Numbered from the stretch's first letter, positions 23,360 through 63,776 are shown. The stretch: DNA of 64,000 nt from Ridgeia piscesae (GCA_025642075.2 JAODUO010000068.1:62001-126000); one strand, 5' to 3'. Notes: generated by a model not told the origin, from the sequence alone. Numbers and translations are program-made.

Positions 23360-24645
23360 TAAATAACTATAAACATCTTCACTACAAACTGACATGAGAA
23401 AACATGGTGGCTTGAAAAGTGAGCTGTGATAAATATCAATAGGAAGTAGGAACTGCAAGTATTAATAATATCCTTTCAACTCAATTATGGAGTTGAAATT
23501 GAGAGATTCTGGGTAAATGGAATTGGAAATGAATGAAAAGGAACTTAGTCTCATTTTGTGTTTATTATGGTTACTGCAAAAAAGTAGAGCTTATGCACAC
23601 TACTCAAAATATTTAAAGGGCAAAAAAGGCAACGGAAATACCAAATGAATAATTTTGGAAAAAGAATTGTTTGAGTCGGAAAGAAGAAACTGGAACTAAT
23701 TGGTTAAAATGTATTGTAGCTGATTACAAGAAACTTGATTCCAGCCTTGTCTATACTGTGTGTAGTGAGGAAATTGTATTAAAAATTACTAGTGCACAGC
23801 TACTCACGTCTTCATGTCTTCTGCGACCTTTGTGACCTCCTCATCATCGCTGTCATCCCCTTCGTGCTTCGTAACCGTGACGACCACTGTATGACCCTGA
23901 TTGACCTCATCATCATCACTAACTTCTCCCGTCTCCAAGCCAGTTGACGAGGGACATTCATGTTCGACCCCTTCTCGGCGCCTGATAGACAAAGACGATT
24001 CCTCTGACTCTTCACCATCATCTTGTCCTCCAACGATCTTCTCCACGTCGTTTCTCTCAGCTTCCTTCACCTTCTCGTCATCACTGTCAGCTTCATCTTT
24101 AACATTCTCCTGATTGATCACGAGCTTCTCATCTTCAGTTACACCCTTCTGACCACTTCCAATCTCATCTTCAGCTGATACTTCCTTCTGATCATCTTCG
24201 ATGACCTCGTCGTGAACTGATACTTTCTTGAGATCATTTTTGATACAGTCCTGACCAGCCAAGGTTTCCCTTAGATCACCTTTGATATCGTCTTCATCAG
24301 CTGATGTTTTCTCTTGGTCATCTTTGTCACTCTCGCTAGAACCTGGTTCTTTGTGGTCTTCACTACTGGTCTCATCCGCTGCACCAACTGATTCCTTCTG
24401 TCCATCACTGCTGATGCAGCAATTCCTGCACAAGTTCTCAGTGAGACCGTCGATGGTGTCCGAGTTGTCCTCGCAATTATCTCCAGCTGTGGTGCTCGTC
24501 ATCGCAGACGAAGGGGGTTTGTGACAACTGGGATGACAGCTGGTGACACTGTCTCTGCCTTGCTCTGTGTCTCCACCTGTGGTCCCGGCGGCAACACTCA
24601 CTGTGTCCAACATGTCACCGGCCCGGCTGTCTTCTGGAACTGATG
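13801..24645 (-). CDS. NFKBIZ: Atypical nuclear IkB protein, IkB-zeta-like (10 coding exons, 5' end missing)
   Basis: Exons, in order: 24645-23808, 23036-21013, 20036-19866, 19138-18992, 18781-18655, 18052-17935, 17348-17123, 16117-15933, 15387-15103, 13911-13801. All introns are GT-AG, phases agree throughout, and the join gives about 1,410 codons ending in TAG. Layout: acidic segment, conserved hydrophobic/acidic block, roughly 480-residue Q-rich region, basic coiled segment, two PQ-rich exons, then ankyrin repeats (DNLLHLAVIE, TPLYIATV, GALHCAARKGH, GQTPLHCAMM, SGKTPLHYAIERKDLDLL, NCSLHIAVGLQ, VRLLMRRGADASHRN) and a tail IINILRG. Order, spacing and tail match vertebrate IkB-zeta better than BCL3 or p105, and no Rel domain is visible. 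By family knowledge the product is a nuclear NF-kB p50 cofactor induced in innate immunity. It is about twice the vertebrate length because of the Q-rich part. The first exon was not found; the known part begins with a split codon. Confidence 0.9.
14096..14388 (-). mobile_element. tRNA-derived SINE, MetaSINE-like
   Basis: On the minus strand a tRNA-like head has box A (TGGTCACACGGTAGAGC) and box B (GGTTCAATCCC) at about 14388-14315. It is followed by a core with TTTCGGAAGAGACACTAAAA, GGTGGTCCCTTCTGTCTGG and GTAAAAGATCCC. This core resembles the conserved central domain of MetaSINEs as I recall it; that is family knowledge, not a search. It differs from the SINE at 10907. Confidence 0.7.
14922..15028 (-). 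mobile_element. LINE endonuclease fragment
   Basis: The minus strand reads DVLAVTETWLRPWDTAAGIA, the catalytic ET-containing block of an APE-type endonuclease from L2/CR1-like LINEs. It ends in a stop after YKFYH. It lies inside an intron of the IkB-zeta-like gene. Confidence 0.65.
15103..15387 (-). CDS. NFKBIZ: IkB-zeta-like exon: ankyrin repeats 5-7
   Basis: The acceptor is TTTTAG|GATGGC and the donor CAAGAG|GTACAT, phase 0 at both ends. It encodes SGKTPLHYAIERKDLDLLEF, YDGNCSLHIAVGLQ, and KKIVRLLMRRGADASHRN. These align well with the last ankyrin repeats of vertebrate IkB-zeta, including the RLLMRKGADPSTRN-type motif. Confidence 0.95.
15390..15930. other. Introns of the IkB-zeta-like gene without recognised elements
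   Basis: 15390-15930, 16120-17120 and 18055-18650 are AT-rich intronic sequence. I see no genes or clear transposons in them. Confidence 0.6.
15933..16117 (-). CDS. NFKBIZ: IkB-zeta-like exon: ankyrin repeat 4 with insert
   Basis: The donor is ACAGCG|GTAAGG. The acceptor chosen is GGCCAG|ATGTTG, the only nearby AG that keeps the incoming phase and avoids a stop; its pyrimidine tract is poor, so this start is less certain than the rest. It encodes GQTPLHCAMMTHGKQSP, then DMIKLFVSHGANMNTA. The TPLHCA-x-x-x-H stretch has a close counterpart in vertebrate IkB-zeta. Confidence 0.82.
17123..17348 (-). CDS. NFKBIZ: IkB-zeta-like exon: ankyrin repeats 2-3
   Basis: The acceptor is TTGTAG|ACGCCA and the donor GATG|GTAAAT. 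It encodes TPLYIATVMNLPEIVAYLL with SHGANPN, then GALHCAARKGHAWLATLTEL and HVDIDKKDSD. Classical TPLH-like helices and GANPN beta-turns are clear. Confidence 0.92.
17386..17558. repeat. 173-bp foldback (MITE-like)
   Basis: Terminal inverted arms 17386-17409 and 17535-17558 (about 24 bp, two mismatches, core TCAAGAAACGTTTT) enclose a second hairpin GTGTCACATGA/TCATGTGACAC (17470-17496). It sits in an intron next to the ankyrin exon at 17348. The family is not recognised. Confidence 0.7.
17935..18052 (-). CDS. NFKBIZ: IkB-zeta-like exon: ankyrin repeat 1
   Basis: The acceptor is GTCTTTCAG|CCTGC and the donor AATCAG|GTCAGT. It encodes DNLLHLAVIEKVPVMLVALI and the loop to the next repeat. The opening corresponds to the D-T-x-L-H-x-A-V start of the IkB-family ankyrin domain. 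Confidence 0.88.
18655..18781 (-). CDS. NFKBIZ: IkB-zeta-like exon: linker before ankyrin repeats
   Basis: The acceptor is CTTACAG|CCGATG and the donor GATAA|GTGAGT. It encodes PDEAGPSKYTLNINPDM, then RHVAAMSLDELKYVDPDDGD, leading directly into the first ankyrin repeat. Phase 1 in, phase 2 out. Confidence 0.85.
18992..19138 (-). CDS. NFKBIZ: IkB-zeta-like exon: PQ-rich, copy 2
   Basis: The acceptor is GTGTCCAG|TGCCAG and the donor ACAC|GTGAGT. It encodes VPGSPMQVYPPQQPSPQ and related SPQ motifs, ending in VKQEVMTT. VKQE fits the sumoylation consensus psi-K-x-E, visible as a motif only. It is a symmetric phase 1-1 exon paralogous to the preceding one. Confidence 0.8.
19866..20036 (-). CDS. 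NFKBIZ: IkB-zeta-like exon: PQ-rich, copy 1
   Basis: The acceptor is TTACAG|GGCCCA and the donor GTGG|GTGAGT. It encodes GPSSPMQHSPQPLSPQ followed by further SPQ-type motifs. It resembles the next exon (18992-19138) in coding sequence and at the start of its downstream intron, so the two look like a tandem exon duplication. Both are phase 1 at each end, so either could be skipped without changing frame. Confidence 0.8.
20078..20308. repeat. (GGTC)n microsatellite
   Basis: About 230 bases of GGTC with one lost base at about 20172, within an IkB-zeta-like intron just upstream of exon 20036-19866. Confidence 0.97.
20577..20782. repeat. (GA)n/(GGGA)n purine tract
   Basis: About 200 purine-only bases, mostly GGGA, flanked by GA repeats, in an IkB-zeta-like intron. 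Confidence 0.95.
21013..23036 (-). CDS. NFKBIZ: IkB-zeta-like exon: conserved block plus Q-rich repeats
   Basis: This 2,024-base exon follows CTCTCTGCAG and ends CAAG|GTGAGC. It starts with a well-ordered block (HLRLTEFGPQSHHFIPRSP, then DTLFNLEELLAND and DDEFASGMATLAEI) that is likely under selection, followed by serine/proline-rich sequence. The middle is two families of short glutamine repeats: QAPVQLQQQH units at 21.97-22.5 kb and NQIQLQQ units at 21.5-21.85 kb. It ends in a charged coiled stretch and a basic KKIKPKR motif that could be a nuclear localisation signal. The reverse strand reads open through the Q-rich part only because CAG repeats avoid stops; those reverse frames are not genes. 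Confidence 0.88.
23213..23351. repeat. (CA)n microsatellite
   Basis: About 140 bases of CA with three short interruptions, in the intron upstream of the Q-rich exon. Confidence 0.97.
23808..24645 (-). CDS. NFKBIZ: IkB-zeta-like exon: acidic N-terminal segment
   Basis: The acceptor is TTTGCAG|CATCAG and the donor GAC|GTGAGT; the exon enters after one base of a split codon and leaves in phase 2. It encodes about 279 residues very rich in D, E, S and K, with a loose 15-residue rhythm around D-Q-K-E-V-S-A-E-D and no globular domain. It may act as a transactivation or disordered segment; that is inference from composition. No start codon that fits a first exon is evident inside it, so at least one exon lies at higher coordinates. 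Confidence 0.8.
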
Positions 24646-24997
24646 CTGCAAACAAACACAGTCCATGCGTGAGAAACAATTCTACTGAAGTGGTCTGTTG
24701 CTATCATAACTGTCATTCGCTTGAAGGCATTGGCCTTAAAGACGACTGGTGGACTCAGGACTGTCAAGATGTACCTGAAATAAAAATGAGAACACGAAGC
24801 AAAGCATACATAATAAGAAGTTGTGAATCCATTATCTAAACTACGGTGGTATACTCACATTAATTATTATTTTATTTTTATAAATAATAATTTACTGGTA
24901 GTGGTTAGTATTGGCTGTGGTAAGAGCATCACGTGTGAGCCTGACAGTGGGGTTGTGTATGGTTACTGCAGTAAACAGCCTATCAGTAGCTCAGTAT

Positions 24998-25144
24998 TAC
25001 AGTACAGTACAGTACATAATATACACTTACAGTACAGTACAGTACAGTACAGTACAGTACAGTACAGTACAGTACAGTACAGTACAGTACAGTACAGTAC
25101 AGTACAGTACAGTACAGTACAGTACAATACAATACAATACAATA
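24998..25144. repeat. (ACAGT)n pentanucleotide array
   Basis: ACAGT units, broken once at 25016-25030, grade into ACAAT units at the right end. Confidence 0.95.
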
Positions 25145-25244
25145 AAACTTCATTGTACCGGATCGGGAAATTTGTTTGCAGAATTCGTCCAAAAAAGTAA
25201 TAAAAAATACAGGAGTAAAAAAGTATAACAAATACAGATAAATT

Positions 25245-25510
25245 CATTATTAAAACAGTATGTAAACCTTAATCATGATAAAATAAAAAACTAACCTATA
25301 ATTGTAATTATAGTTATAATTGTTGTTGTCCTTCACAAATAAAAAGTTAACTTCATCGTTACACAACAGACTGAGTAAAGCTGTGTCATCTGAGAATTTA
25401 ATAAAATACCTATTCGGACGGATGCTCCTGCAGTCATTTGTATATAATTTGAATAAAAGAGGGGATAAAACACATCCTTGGGGTGAGCCAGTGGAAACAA
25501 CCGTCACACT
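25245..25510 (-). mobile_element. LINE reverse-transcriptase fragment
   Basis: The minus strand reads VSTGSPQGCVLSPLLFKLYT, then FIKFSDDTALLSLL, the RT motifs of a LINE distinct from the one at 9470. It is truncated on both sides. Confidence 0.85.
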
Positions 25511-26630
25511 AGAAATGGTATTATATTCACTTGTACCTGTTGTGGTCTCCCACTAAAAAATCAAGCACCCACAGCGCCAATTCAGCTTCAAGCTTAAACT
25601 AAGATATTAATTTCTTAAACAAGTGAAGCTGCAGCTTATTAAAGGCACAGCTCATGTTATTTTAACCATCCGGTTATGTCCCACTCTCCCCTATATCAGC
25701 ATATAAAGTTAAGTCCTGTGCCCTTTTATGACAAGACTGTCATTAATCAGGTCATTGTCCTGGCCTGCCGTCTGGGTAATGTCTACTAGGGTCACAGTCT
25801 CTTAAGGTCGCTGACTGTCCTGACCTATACTCCCATGTGTTGACAAACACACTACACTATGTAACATAAACAATCAGGAAGAAACACCTTGGTCAAATAC
25901 CTTGTATCAGACCATGAGTACCAGACTAGCTAGTAGTTATGTAAACTGTCACTTACTCTACAGCCGTGGTCAGTCTGTGTGTGTGGTGTGACTGGTGTCA
26001 ACAGTTGAAAATGTACAGCCTCTAGATAACCTCAGCTTACGAACTAGTTTGAACCAATCAATCAACTGTGTATTAACTTTAGCACTACACAGAAAATCCT
26101 GTGTATTCACACTGGCAACTGATGTCCACTGTAGTCCCTAAATTTGACCCTTTGCAAAACAATCCACCAGGAAGTTGATGGAGACATACTGCAGTGTAAT
26201 TTCATTGGCCACTCTAAGTGGGTTAACCAATCACCAACAACCCCAGTGGAAGGGAAATCCCCTTTCACAGAGCGGAGCTATAAACTGCTGTATAGAATTT
26301 CGCAATAGTGATAAACAGCCAGCCTAGAGGCAGAATAGAAATATAGAAACCTGTTGTATACACCACACACTATGGACTGATGACACCACACTTTGCTTTC
26401 ATACTCTATACAACTGTATGTTTAAAGTGTATGACAATTTGAACATGATAGGGCATGCTTGAAAGGTTTCATGTGCGTCATTTCAGGAAATTTGAAACAC
26501 AAATGACAGCATAGTAGCAAGTACACATCTGTCCCCCTCACCTCCATAAGCTTAAAAGGAACAGTGAGTCATGCAGTGGATATTAGCTCTAATGTTAGCA
26601 CTTTTTATGGAACATTTCAAGTCATTTGCA
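25511..26630. other. No gene seen
   Basis: Unique-looking AT-rich sequence upstream of the IkB-zeta-like acidic exon; nothing recognised. Confidence 0.5.
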
Positions 26631-26636
26631 TATTTT

Positions 26637-26788
26637 AAATGTTACTTAATAGTTATTATCTTCTTTGGGACATATCGTTCACAATATTTGGGACATAAAT
26701 GACTTAGGACATAAATGTTACTTAATAGTTATTATCTTCTTTGGGACATATTGTCCACAATATTTGGGACATAAATGACTTAGGACAT
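26637..26788. repeat. 76-bp tandem duplication
   Basis: AAATGTTACTTAATAG begins at 26637 and 26713; the two copies are nearly identical. Confidence 0.9.
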
Positions 26789-26789
26789 A

Positions 26790-28060
26790 ATGTATAGGCC
26801 TATACAGAACTCGTTTTGGGGAGCAACATCTGGTGTATCACTAGCTGTGACTGGTTGATTACCAAGTGGTTTTGGTCGTGTTTTTGCCATACTGGTTGAT
26901 ATTATAATGGTGTGGTTTTGGCCAAGCCAAATGGTAGCGAGGTCAGATGGATTTGCTGCCCCTTCTGACAACATGGGGAGACAGGGGTCCGAGTTTAGTG
27001 GCCGTAGTTTATTATCACGCAACATATCTGTTCGTCTATAATTTGTCTTATGTTGTTGTAATGTCAGTCCATGATTATGTGCAGATAGCAGGTTTTTTGG
27101 TGGTGCTTAAGAATGGTTAATGATTTTTTCCTCTCTGCGTTGACGTTTGGTTTTCTTTGTTTAGGCCATATTGGATCACGCTGACAGGCCCCACCTTTCA
27201 AAATTATTTGCGAGATTATGTTAATGAGTACGGCCATTATGAAAAGTTACAAACAAAGAAGAAACATAAATGAACATGATCGTAAAAATATCATGATAAT
27301 CCGTTGATAAAAAGTTTTAGTAATTAACATGTTAAAATGGCTTATGTTTGACGATGTTTTGTGACTATTTATTTAGTTGGCTTCAGCGGGCTACATATGC
27401 AGAAGTGTAAAGAATTGTGGGGACGATAATATGACCACAGTGATGGTTTACCAACTGATAGCACAAATGTACACAAAGTCCGTTTATGGAGCCCCTGTTT
27501 CAAAAGACATCTCCATTTTTGCCTTGTTCCCCGTACACACAATGCATTGTGGTATACAAAGCACTCGGAACAGACGTGATCGATAGCAGTTGTCTTTGAT
27601 TAATACTATTATTAATAGTTAGCAAGTAGTTATGCTTGCACATGAAACTGTGTAAACTATTTAATTACTGTCATGTTTAATGTAGCTAATTTATATTAGT
27701 TTGTTTAATGGTATTATTGTATTATTTTCCCATTTTTAGCATACCATTCGTACTTTTGTGTGTTGGTTAGGCTACATTAAACATGTATTAATTATTATAA
27801 TTGATGATAATTTACTGTTAATGTTTATAAAATTATATTAAACATGACTTTTGTAATGTCGTCACTCAGGTATTCTTTGATGACAGTTTTACATAAATTA
27901 TTATTTAATTTTGAGTATGTAATTTGTATAATATTGTTGAAAAATTATGATACTTTATATATTAACTGAATGAAAAAATTAGGTATGTATGTACCTTCAT
28001 TCTAATTTACAACAAAACCAGTATCATTGATAAAAAGTAATCTTCTTGCGATTTATGTAC
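26790..28060. other. No gene recognised
   Basis: A minus-strand open frame at 26780-27025 has plausible composition (SDLATIWLGQNHT) but no family or splice context. The rest is AT-rich. Confidence 0.4.
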
Positions 28061-28104
28061 AAAATCAAATAGGAGAATGTTCAGAAAATAAAAAAATATA
28101 TATA

Positions 28105-28520
28105 TAAAATTGCAGTTTCATTAATATTTCATCTATGTACTTGAAGGAAGCATCGTTGCATTTTAATTAATTATTATTACCAGAAGTAAAAATTAAAGCA
28201 ATTCTAAATAGTTGTTCATTATTGGTAAATGGCAAGATCAAATCTGTCAGAAGTTTTCTTATTTTGAAATTAATAAAATTGCAGTTTCCTTAATATTTCA
28301 TCTACGTACATGAAACAAGCACCATTGCATTTCAATTAGTGATTATGACCAGGGGAAAACATTGTGTGGTTTATAAGCAAAATTATTTATATATTAGCAA
28401 CCGTCAGAAAACGTCATGAAATTTGTAACTTTAATTTACTCTTTAGTTTACACATTTGTAGTTTGCTTAATATTTCACTTAAACTTAGACATGAAACAAC
28501 TACCATTGTAATTCTTACAG
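28105..28520. repeat. Diverged direct repeats, about 170-bp spacing
   Basis: TTGCAGTTTC(A/C)TTAATATTTCATCTA recurs near 28109, 28278 and, more diverged, 28458, each followed by ATGAAACAA(G/C) and CCATTG. Confidence 0.6.
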
Positions 28521-28614
28521 ACTTTAGTGACTATATACTATCAGGGAAAATTAAATGGTAACGGCATTAATGATTATAAATAAATTTACACGTTTACAAC
28601 TAAAAGCACATAAA

Positions 28615-29035
28615 TCAGAATGTGTTAAATGTACTTTATTTAAATCCTACTGTACTTCAAATACATGCCGCTATGGTGTTGCTATAGAGCAGAGTCACTG
28701 AGAAAACTGTGTGTAGCATACAATAATCATAATGTGTTTAGATTTGTATGCAATGAACCTCGAGATTGTAGTGCGAGTTATATGTTTGTGTCAAGAGGCT
28801 TACCCACATGTAAAATGTTAATTTGAAAAAATGTGTATAGTTTTTTGACGTGTATAGCTAAATCGGGCAATGCAATACTACAGAGTATCATGAATAATGA
28901 TGCTCTGTAACACTCTGTATACTTCACCACTGTGTCGCCATTGGCGGAAAATGCTTTATGTATAGTTATTAGTCATACTTTAGTTTTTATATGGATGTAA
29001 TGTTCCGGAATAAAGTTATTGAATTGAATTGAATA
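28615..29035 (+). mobile_element. LINE 3' end
   Basis: The plus strand reads CTLFKSYCTS, then NEPRDCSASYMFVSRGLPTC and SFLTCIAKSGNAILQ, with several stops. This is the C-terminal part of a CR1/L2-like ORF2. It ends with AATAAAGTTATTGAATTGAA, a LINE-type 3' tail. Confidence 0.8.
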
Positions 29036-29232
29036 AACATTTAGACAGAAGCGTACTACAATCGAAGTACGCTACGTACAACAACCGCAGGTCATACGTA
29101 AATCTGCGATCGGTCTGTGACCTGACATATTAGTCACTATTAATTTTAGACCGTCTATTATAACTTAGTTTAACAAAGTTACAAACATGATACGGTACGA
29201 CGCGTGCCATCGCCTTGGAACTTGGTACTCAC

Positions 29233-29560
29233 CACCATCAAACGGAATAGCGGACACGTCAACGGGTTATCTCGTAATATCCGTGTGACTAGATCCTGTT
29301 CGGAAACTTCTGACGACTGTCTTTGCGTAACAAACTGTCAAAAGTTCGAACAACGTTGGAAAACTACGACATCACAACCAATCAAAGCGGAAGTAAATGA
29401 CGGGGGAAGTAAATGCCAATTTACGATTGGTTGCGACCAGTGACTGACCTTATGTAAAGAGGTCAGTGATTGCGACCTGCGTACAAAGAATGTCGGCAAA
29501 ATCCGTTAGGTTACAGCACTCGTCTCTTTTCGGTCCGACGGAAACGACTTGTCAAATTCA
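29233..29560 (-). other. Candidate non-coding 5' exon and promoter area of the IkB-zeta-like gene
   Basis: A strong minus-strand donor (ATGGTG|GTGAGT) lies at 29233/29232 next to a stretch richer in CpG than its surroundings. It could be the first exon of the gene that continues from 24645. The phase does not join directly to the 24645 exon as coding, so it would have to be UTR or be linked through an unseen exon. Confidence 0.25.
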
Positions 29561-30115
29561 CATTTTAACGTATTTTAGAAACAATCCCATTTATCATTTG
29601 GAATACTTGCTTGGTGCAGTAAGATTCATGGCAATTTAATTAACATAAACAGACTATTTAAATAAAAAAACAGTTTGTTTGATTGACAAAAGCAAATTTA
29701 TAGCCCACGCTGATCCCATGCATCTTTAAAATGTACAGTATTCTTAAATTAGAAGACCTAATTTTTAATTCAAGGATATCAACTACTTGACAAAATAATT
29801 AAATCACAATGTCCGGATACCTGTTCACATCTGTCATGAAAAACAATGATTTTCACAGTCACATAAACAAAACAATATTTAATTTACGTAACGGAAATAA
29901 AAAACGCTGATTGTTTTATAAACTACATACCATACTGTTGCATGTATATAATGTACTGCACCTACTGCTAAAAAGCACAATCTAAAACAAATTATTATAA
30001 ATTCATACTCGGAGGGGTACGTGCCTATTAAGAAATGGTTATTCTTGCCTGGTGATCAATATTAACTCATAATTGTATCTTTTCTCACACCTACTTTTAT
30101 TGAACTAGATTATTC

Positions 30116-30152
<37 letters not shown>
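30116..30152. repeat. (TA)n microsatellite
   Basis: Short TA tract in AT-rich sequence upstream of the CEP164 promoter. Confidence 0.9.
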
Positions 30153-30160
<8 letters not shown>

Positions 30161-30429
30161 ACATATAATATACTTGTATCTTGTTAATAATATAATGTAT
30201 TTATTATAGATAGAAATTATTATATAATTTTTAAGGGCGTTCAGTTGCTTCACTTATTTTAGTTTTTCTGGCTTCCTGGCATTCATTATTAACATGTGTC
30301 CCATGTTCGTTGTATTTTATATGTCAAATAAATTTCAATTCAAAAATCCAATCCAATCTGGCACGTAAACTAAAACGTGGAGTTCTGAGATGGTGTGCGA
30401 TGTTGTAAATCGAAAGAACTGGTCCGCGC

Positions 30430-30548
30430 GGTCGCCGATGGGTTACCGTTTCGTAATCCGCTGTTTAGGGTGGCCCGATTTCCCAAGATTCTGTACGTTG
30501 TAGTCTTTTAATATGGCGGCGCTATGTTGACGTTTTCGAAATACGAAG
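30430..30548 (+). promoter_or_regulatory. CEP164: YY1-type promoter and likely non-coding exon 1 of CEP164
   Basis: The plus strand carries AATATGGCGGC at 30510-30520, a match to the YY1 core-promoter motif that usually sits just downstream of the start site in the direction of transcription. A donor CGAAG|GTAACG follows at 30548/30549, and the next compatible acceptor is the CEP164 exon at 33545. The surrounding 120 bases are CpG-rich. That this is exon 1 is inference from motif, donor and orientation. Confidence 0.5.
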
Positions 30549-30944
30549 GTAACGTAAACAAGTTAACATTTTGTACATAGTAACGTTACGTTAAGCTTAT
30601 CCACGAGTTGAATAAATGGACTGCTTTTAGAAATAACAAGTATATGTTGCGGAAATTGTCCTCTGGAATTGAGCCGAGGCGGAGAAACGTCACATTCTCA
30701 ACGGGACGACTTGCCGGACTGGCTACCCGGACGCGCAACTCCGTCTGGACATGTTCATCATATACAATATACACAAGACACTTATATGATTTGGTGTCCG
30801 GGTCTAGACCTTTAATGCTATATTTATGAAGCACCAACAAATTAATATATTGCAGAGTATAAACATGTAGGGTAGCACAATATAGGTGCGATATTCTCTT
30901 CAAATTGATCTTTTTGCCATAGCATTGTGTCATTACATTGGTGA

Positions 30945-31026
30945 CATTGGCATTGCCTTGAGTCAAGGCAATGCCAATGCTTCAACTTCAAGGCTTGACG
31001 GCTTGAAGTTGGAGTTGGTCTTGGAG
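30945..31026. repeat. Row of three hairpins
   Basis: Hairpin 1 has perfect 17-bp arms (30945-30961 and 30963-30979) around one base. Hairpin 2 is CAACTTCAAG...CTTGAAGTTG (30983-31011). Hairpin 3 is TTGGTC...GACCAA (about 31015 on). Confidence 0.85.
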
Positions 31027-31029
31027 TTG

Positions 31030-32370
31030 GACCAAGGCAAAGCCTAACCCTCAGGCTTGATCGTCTTGGATGATTGGTGGATTTGGAGGGACAGAAAATA
31101 CAGTTGATAATGTTCCCGTGCTGTAAAGCCTACATAATGTGCCAACTCACCACAAATATGCCAAAATTGGCACCTCAGGCTCAACTATATATTTCCTGTT
31201 CATGCTGTCGTGCTGACTATTTTATTTACAAGTAATGATAGATAGTCCTACATTTACATGGTAACTTAACTAGTAATTTCCTTCCCCATTGTATGCCAGG
31301 AAATAGGTTAAAACACAGCATAATGCACCATGTTGATAGTTTCTGAAATAGTTCTTGGTGGGCATACCCCAAAACACCCATAGCTATAGGTATAACAACA
31401 AAAACTTAGAATATATTATATCATCATTTAAATGGTGCCACATGATGAATAATAATATGTAGTTTATTACACATTTTGATTTTGTTTCATTTTAAATATT
31501 TACGATACTATTCAATTTTTAAATCTTACAATTATTGCATATTTGTCTATTCGATTTTTTTGCATTTCTTGTGCACAGTCTTGCATGGTGTTGTTTTTTG
31601 TTCTACACTGTAATCATTACTCTGAGTCTCTGACTGGTAGTTCTTTATGAATAACTTAAAGTAGTTATAAGCAAAAGTTATACAATCAAACTGTTCCTGT
31701 ATATAAACTAAACTGAAGTTGAGGAGACTGTCACTAAGACCAATTTGGTTGCTCTTGTGGCAGTCACCCCGTTTATTCAAACTCAGTTAAATATATTTGG
31801 CTTTATATACACTTTCGATGAAATCATAACTAGAGTGCATAATGCAGTAACAATAACACCATAATATGAATGATATTACAGATAATTAATGCCAAAAATC
31901 TCAACAACAATGAAATTAGTACATTAAATTCATTTGGCAACTAGCAAATAATTAAAGTGTTTTAGTTAAATAACAGTACTTAGTATGTGTACATTAATTT
32001 TATGGAGGTATCAGAAATAAGACACTATAAAATTGTACATTGATTGTTATAACTGTCCACATATAATATAACAAAACAATTTGGTAACGAGCACAGTATT
32101 TTGTAATTCTGGAAAAAAAATTACTTTGCATTACTAATAAATCCTTGTAAGCTGTGTGTTGTAATTTTTTTCTTATATGAAACACAGAACAGTGTATTGT
32201 TTAGTAGTAAAAAAATATCGTACCTAATACATCGCTTGGCAAAGTCTTGCTATACCCTGTTTGTGTGTCAGATATTGTAGTGTATCCGTGTTTTAAAGTT
32301 GTGGACTTTTTATTTAATAAAAATGGTAAGTTTTGCAAAATACTAGTAATGTCATTGGTGTATAAAATAA
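31030..32370. other. CEP164 intron 1, no element recognised
   Basis: AT-rich sequence; only short chance open frames. Confidence 0.5.
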
Positions 32371-32372
32371 CG

Positions 32373-32568
32373 TAAAGGTAAGTTCTTATATTGCACAGTG
32401 TCCAGTCCTCAGGACCGTTCAGAGTACATTACACTTTACTTCCCTGGCAGACCTGTTCAATCAAAAATCATCTTGGCTTCTCTGGGAACCACCCAGCCAT
32501 GCAATAATTAATGTGTGAACTGTGAAGGCTGCTCGTACACATATCCACTGCCGTCTACCAATAGCTCT
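32373..32568 (-). mobile_element. SINE copy, headless
   Basis: The minus strand matches the body and tail of the SINE at 10907 (AAGTTGAGATGG-like, AAAGTGTAA...CTGAGGA, TAAGAACTTACC). The tRNA-like head is missing. Confidence 0.75.
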
Positions 32569-32639
32569 GATCTCACAAATCATTAAAGATCTGTAGTTTA
32601 AAGATCTGTAGTGTACTGTTACTATGTAGAAGAAATTTA

Positions 32640-33520
32640 TATTTGATTGGGCTCATTTTAAGCCTCTTATTGTCATTTAGGGCATAACAATTTGGTACAT
32701 TTTCAGTTTTCCAATTTTGTTTCAAAATATTTCTGTAGCTTTTCATCTATGCTTTTACATCAATGTAACTGAGGGTATCTTCATTGTACACAATATATTT
32801 GTTGTTCACTAGTATTTTTGAGCCTCCTCAAAAAAGCAAAATGTAAAACAATTTGCCTGTTTCTGTGGGATAATTTCTGCCTGAATGTTCAGTTCCTCTC
32901 AGGACACAATGCCTGCTGTTAATATCTGGTTATTCCATTAGAGGCCAACCCCTCAGTCTGATTGACTTCTATTGTTTATGTGCCTACACTAATTGCAGTG
33001 GTAGCAGTGATAGGGGCTGTATCAATAACACAGTAGATCCCTGCGAAAGTGGACAGTATCCTATTTGCATGTTATAGGCTACATCTTAAAAACTACTGAT
33101 TTTCTGTAAATGCAAGTTGTGTTTATTTTTATGTTTGTTTAATTATCTTTAAAATTATGTCACTCACTGTGGTGTTTACTGGTTGAAGATATATTGTCAC
33201 TGTAATGTCACTTGTAAATGACAAACATAGGAAATTAATATTCTGGACAACTGTAGAGTTAAAAGTCATTTACATCATACATCTACACCATACACTTTAT
33301 TGGTATTGTTTGCTGCATTCATGCAATTTGCCTGTGTTTCTGGTCATCTCGCATTGGAATAAATAGAGAAAATTTTAATTAGGTATTTATGGTGAAGAGA
33401 CTATAGGTAGTGACTAGTGACTGTGATTCTCCAAAACGCATATCATTCATAATTACCATTGCACTAAAATTATAATCCAAAGGTCTTGAGGGCCTCTTCA
33501 CTCTTGGCCAATTTTTACTT
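32640..33520 (+). repeat. CEP164-intron repeat family, copy 1
   Basis: Contains TGCAAGTTGTGTTTATTTT, the TTGTCACTGTAATGTCAC hairpin region, GGTCATCTCGCATTGGAATA and CCAAAGGTCTTGAGGGCC. The same order of motifs recurs in later CEP164 introns (36650-37500, 58480-59490, 60790-61320). Confidence 0.8.
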
Positions 33521-33568
33521 AGATCTAATTATCTACATTTTCAGGAAGTCAATGTCTGCAGACCGAAC

Positions 33569-63776
<30,208 letters not shown>

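Noticed and set aside
13801..24645. NF-kB p105/p100 (Rel protein with ankyrin repeats)
   Set aside because: No Rel homology domain is seen, and the ankyrin repeats and tail fit IkB-zeta better. A Rel domain upstream of the known exons cannot be fully excluded.
30236..30350. LINE tail before the CEP164 promoter
   Set aside because: AATAAATTTCAATTC resembles a LINE 3' tail but there is no coding remnant to support it.
30586..30966. 126-residue minus-strand open frame near the CEP164 promoter
   Set aside because: No domain, no splice context, and it overlaps the hairpin region.
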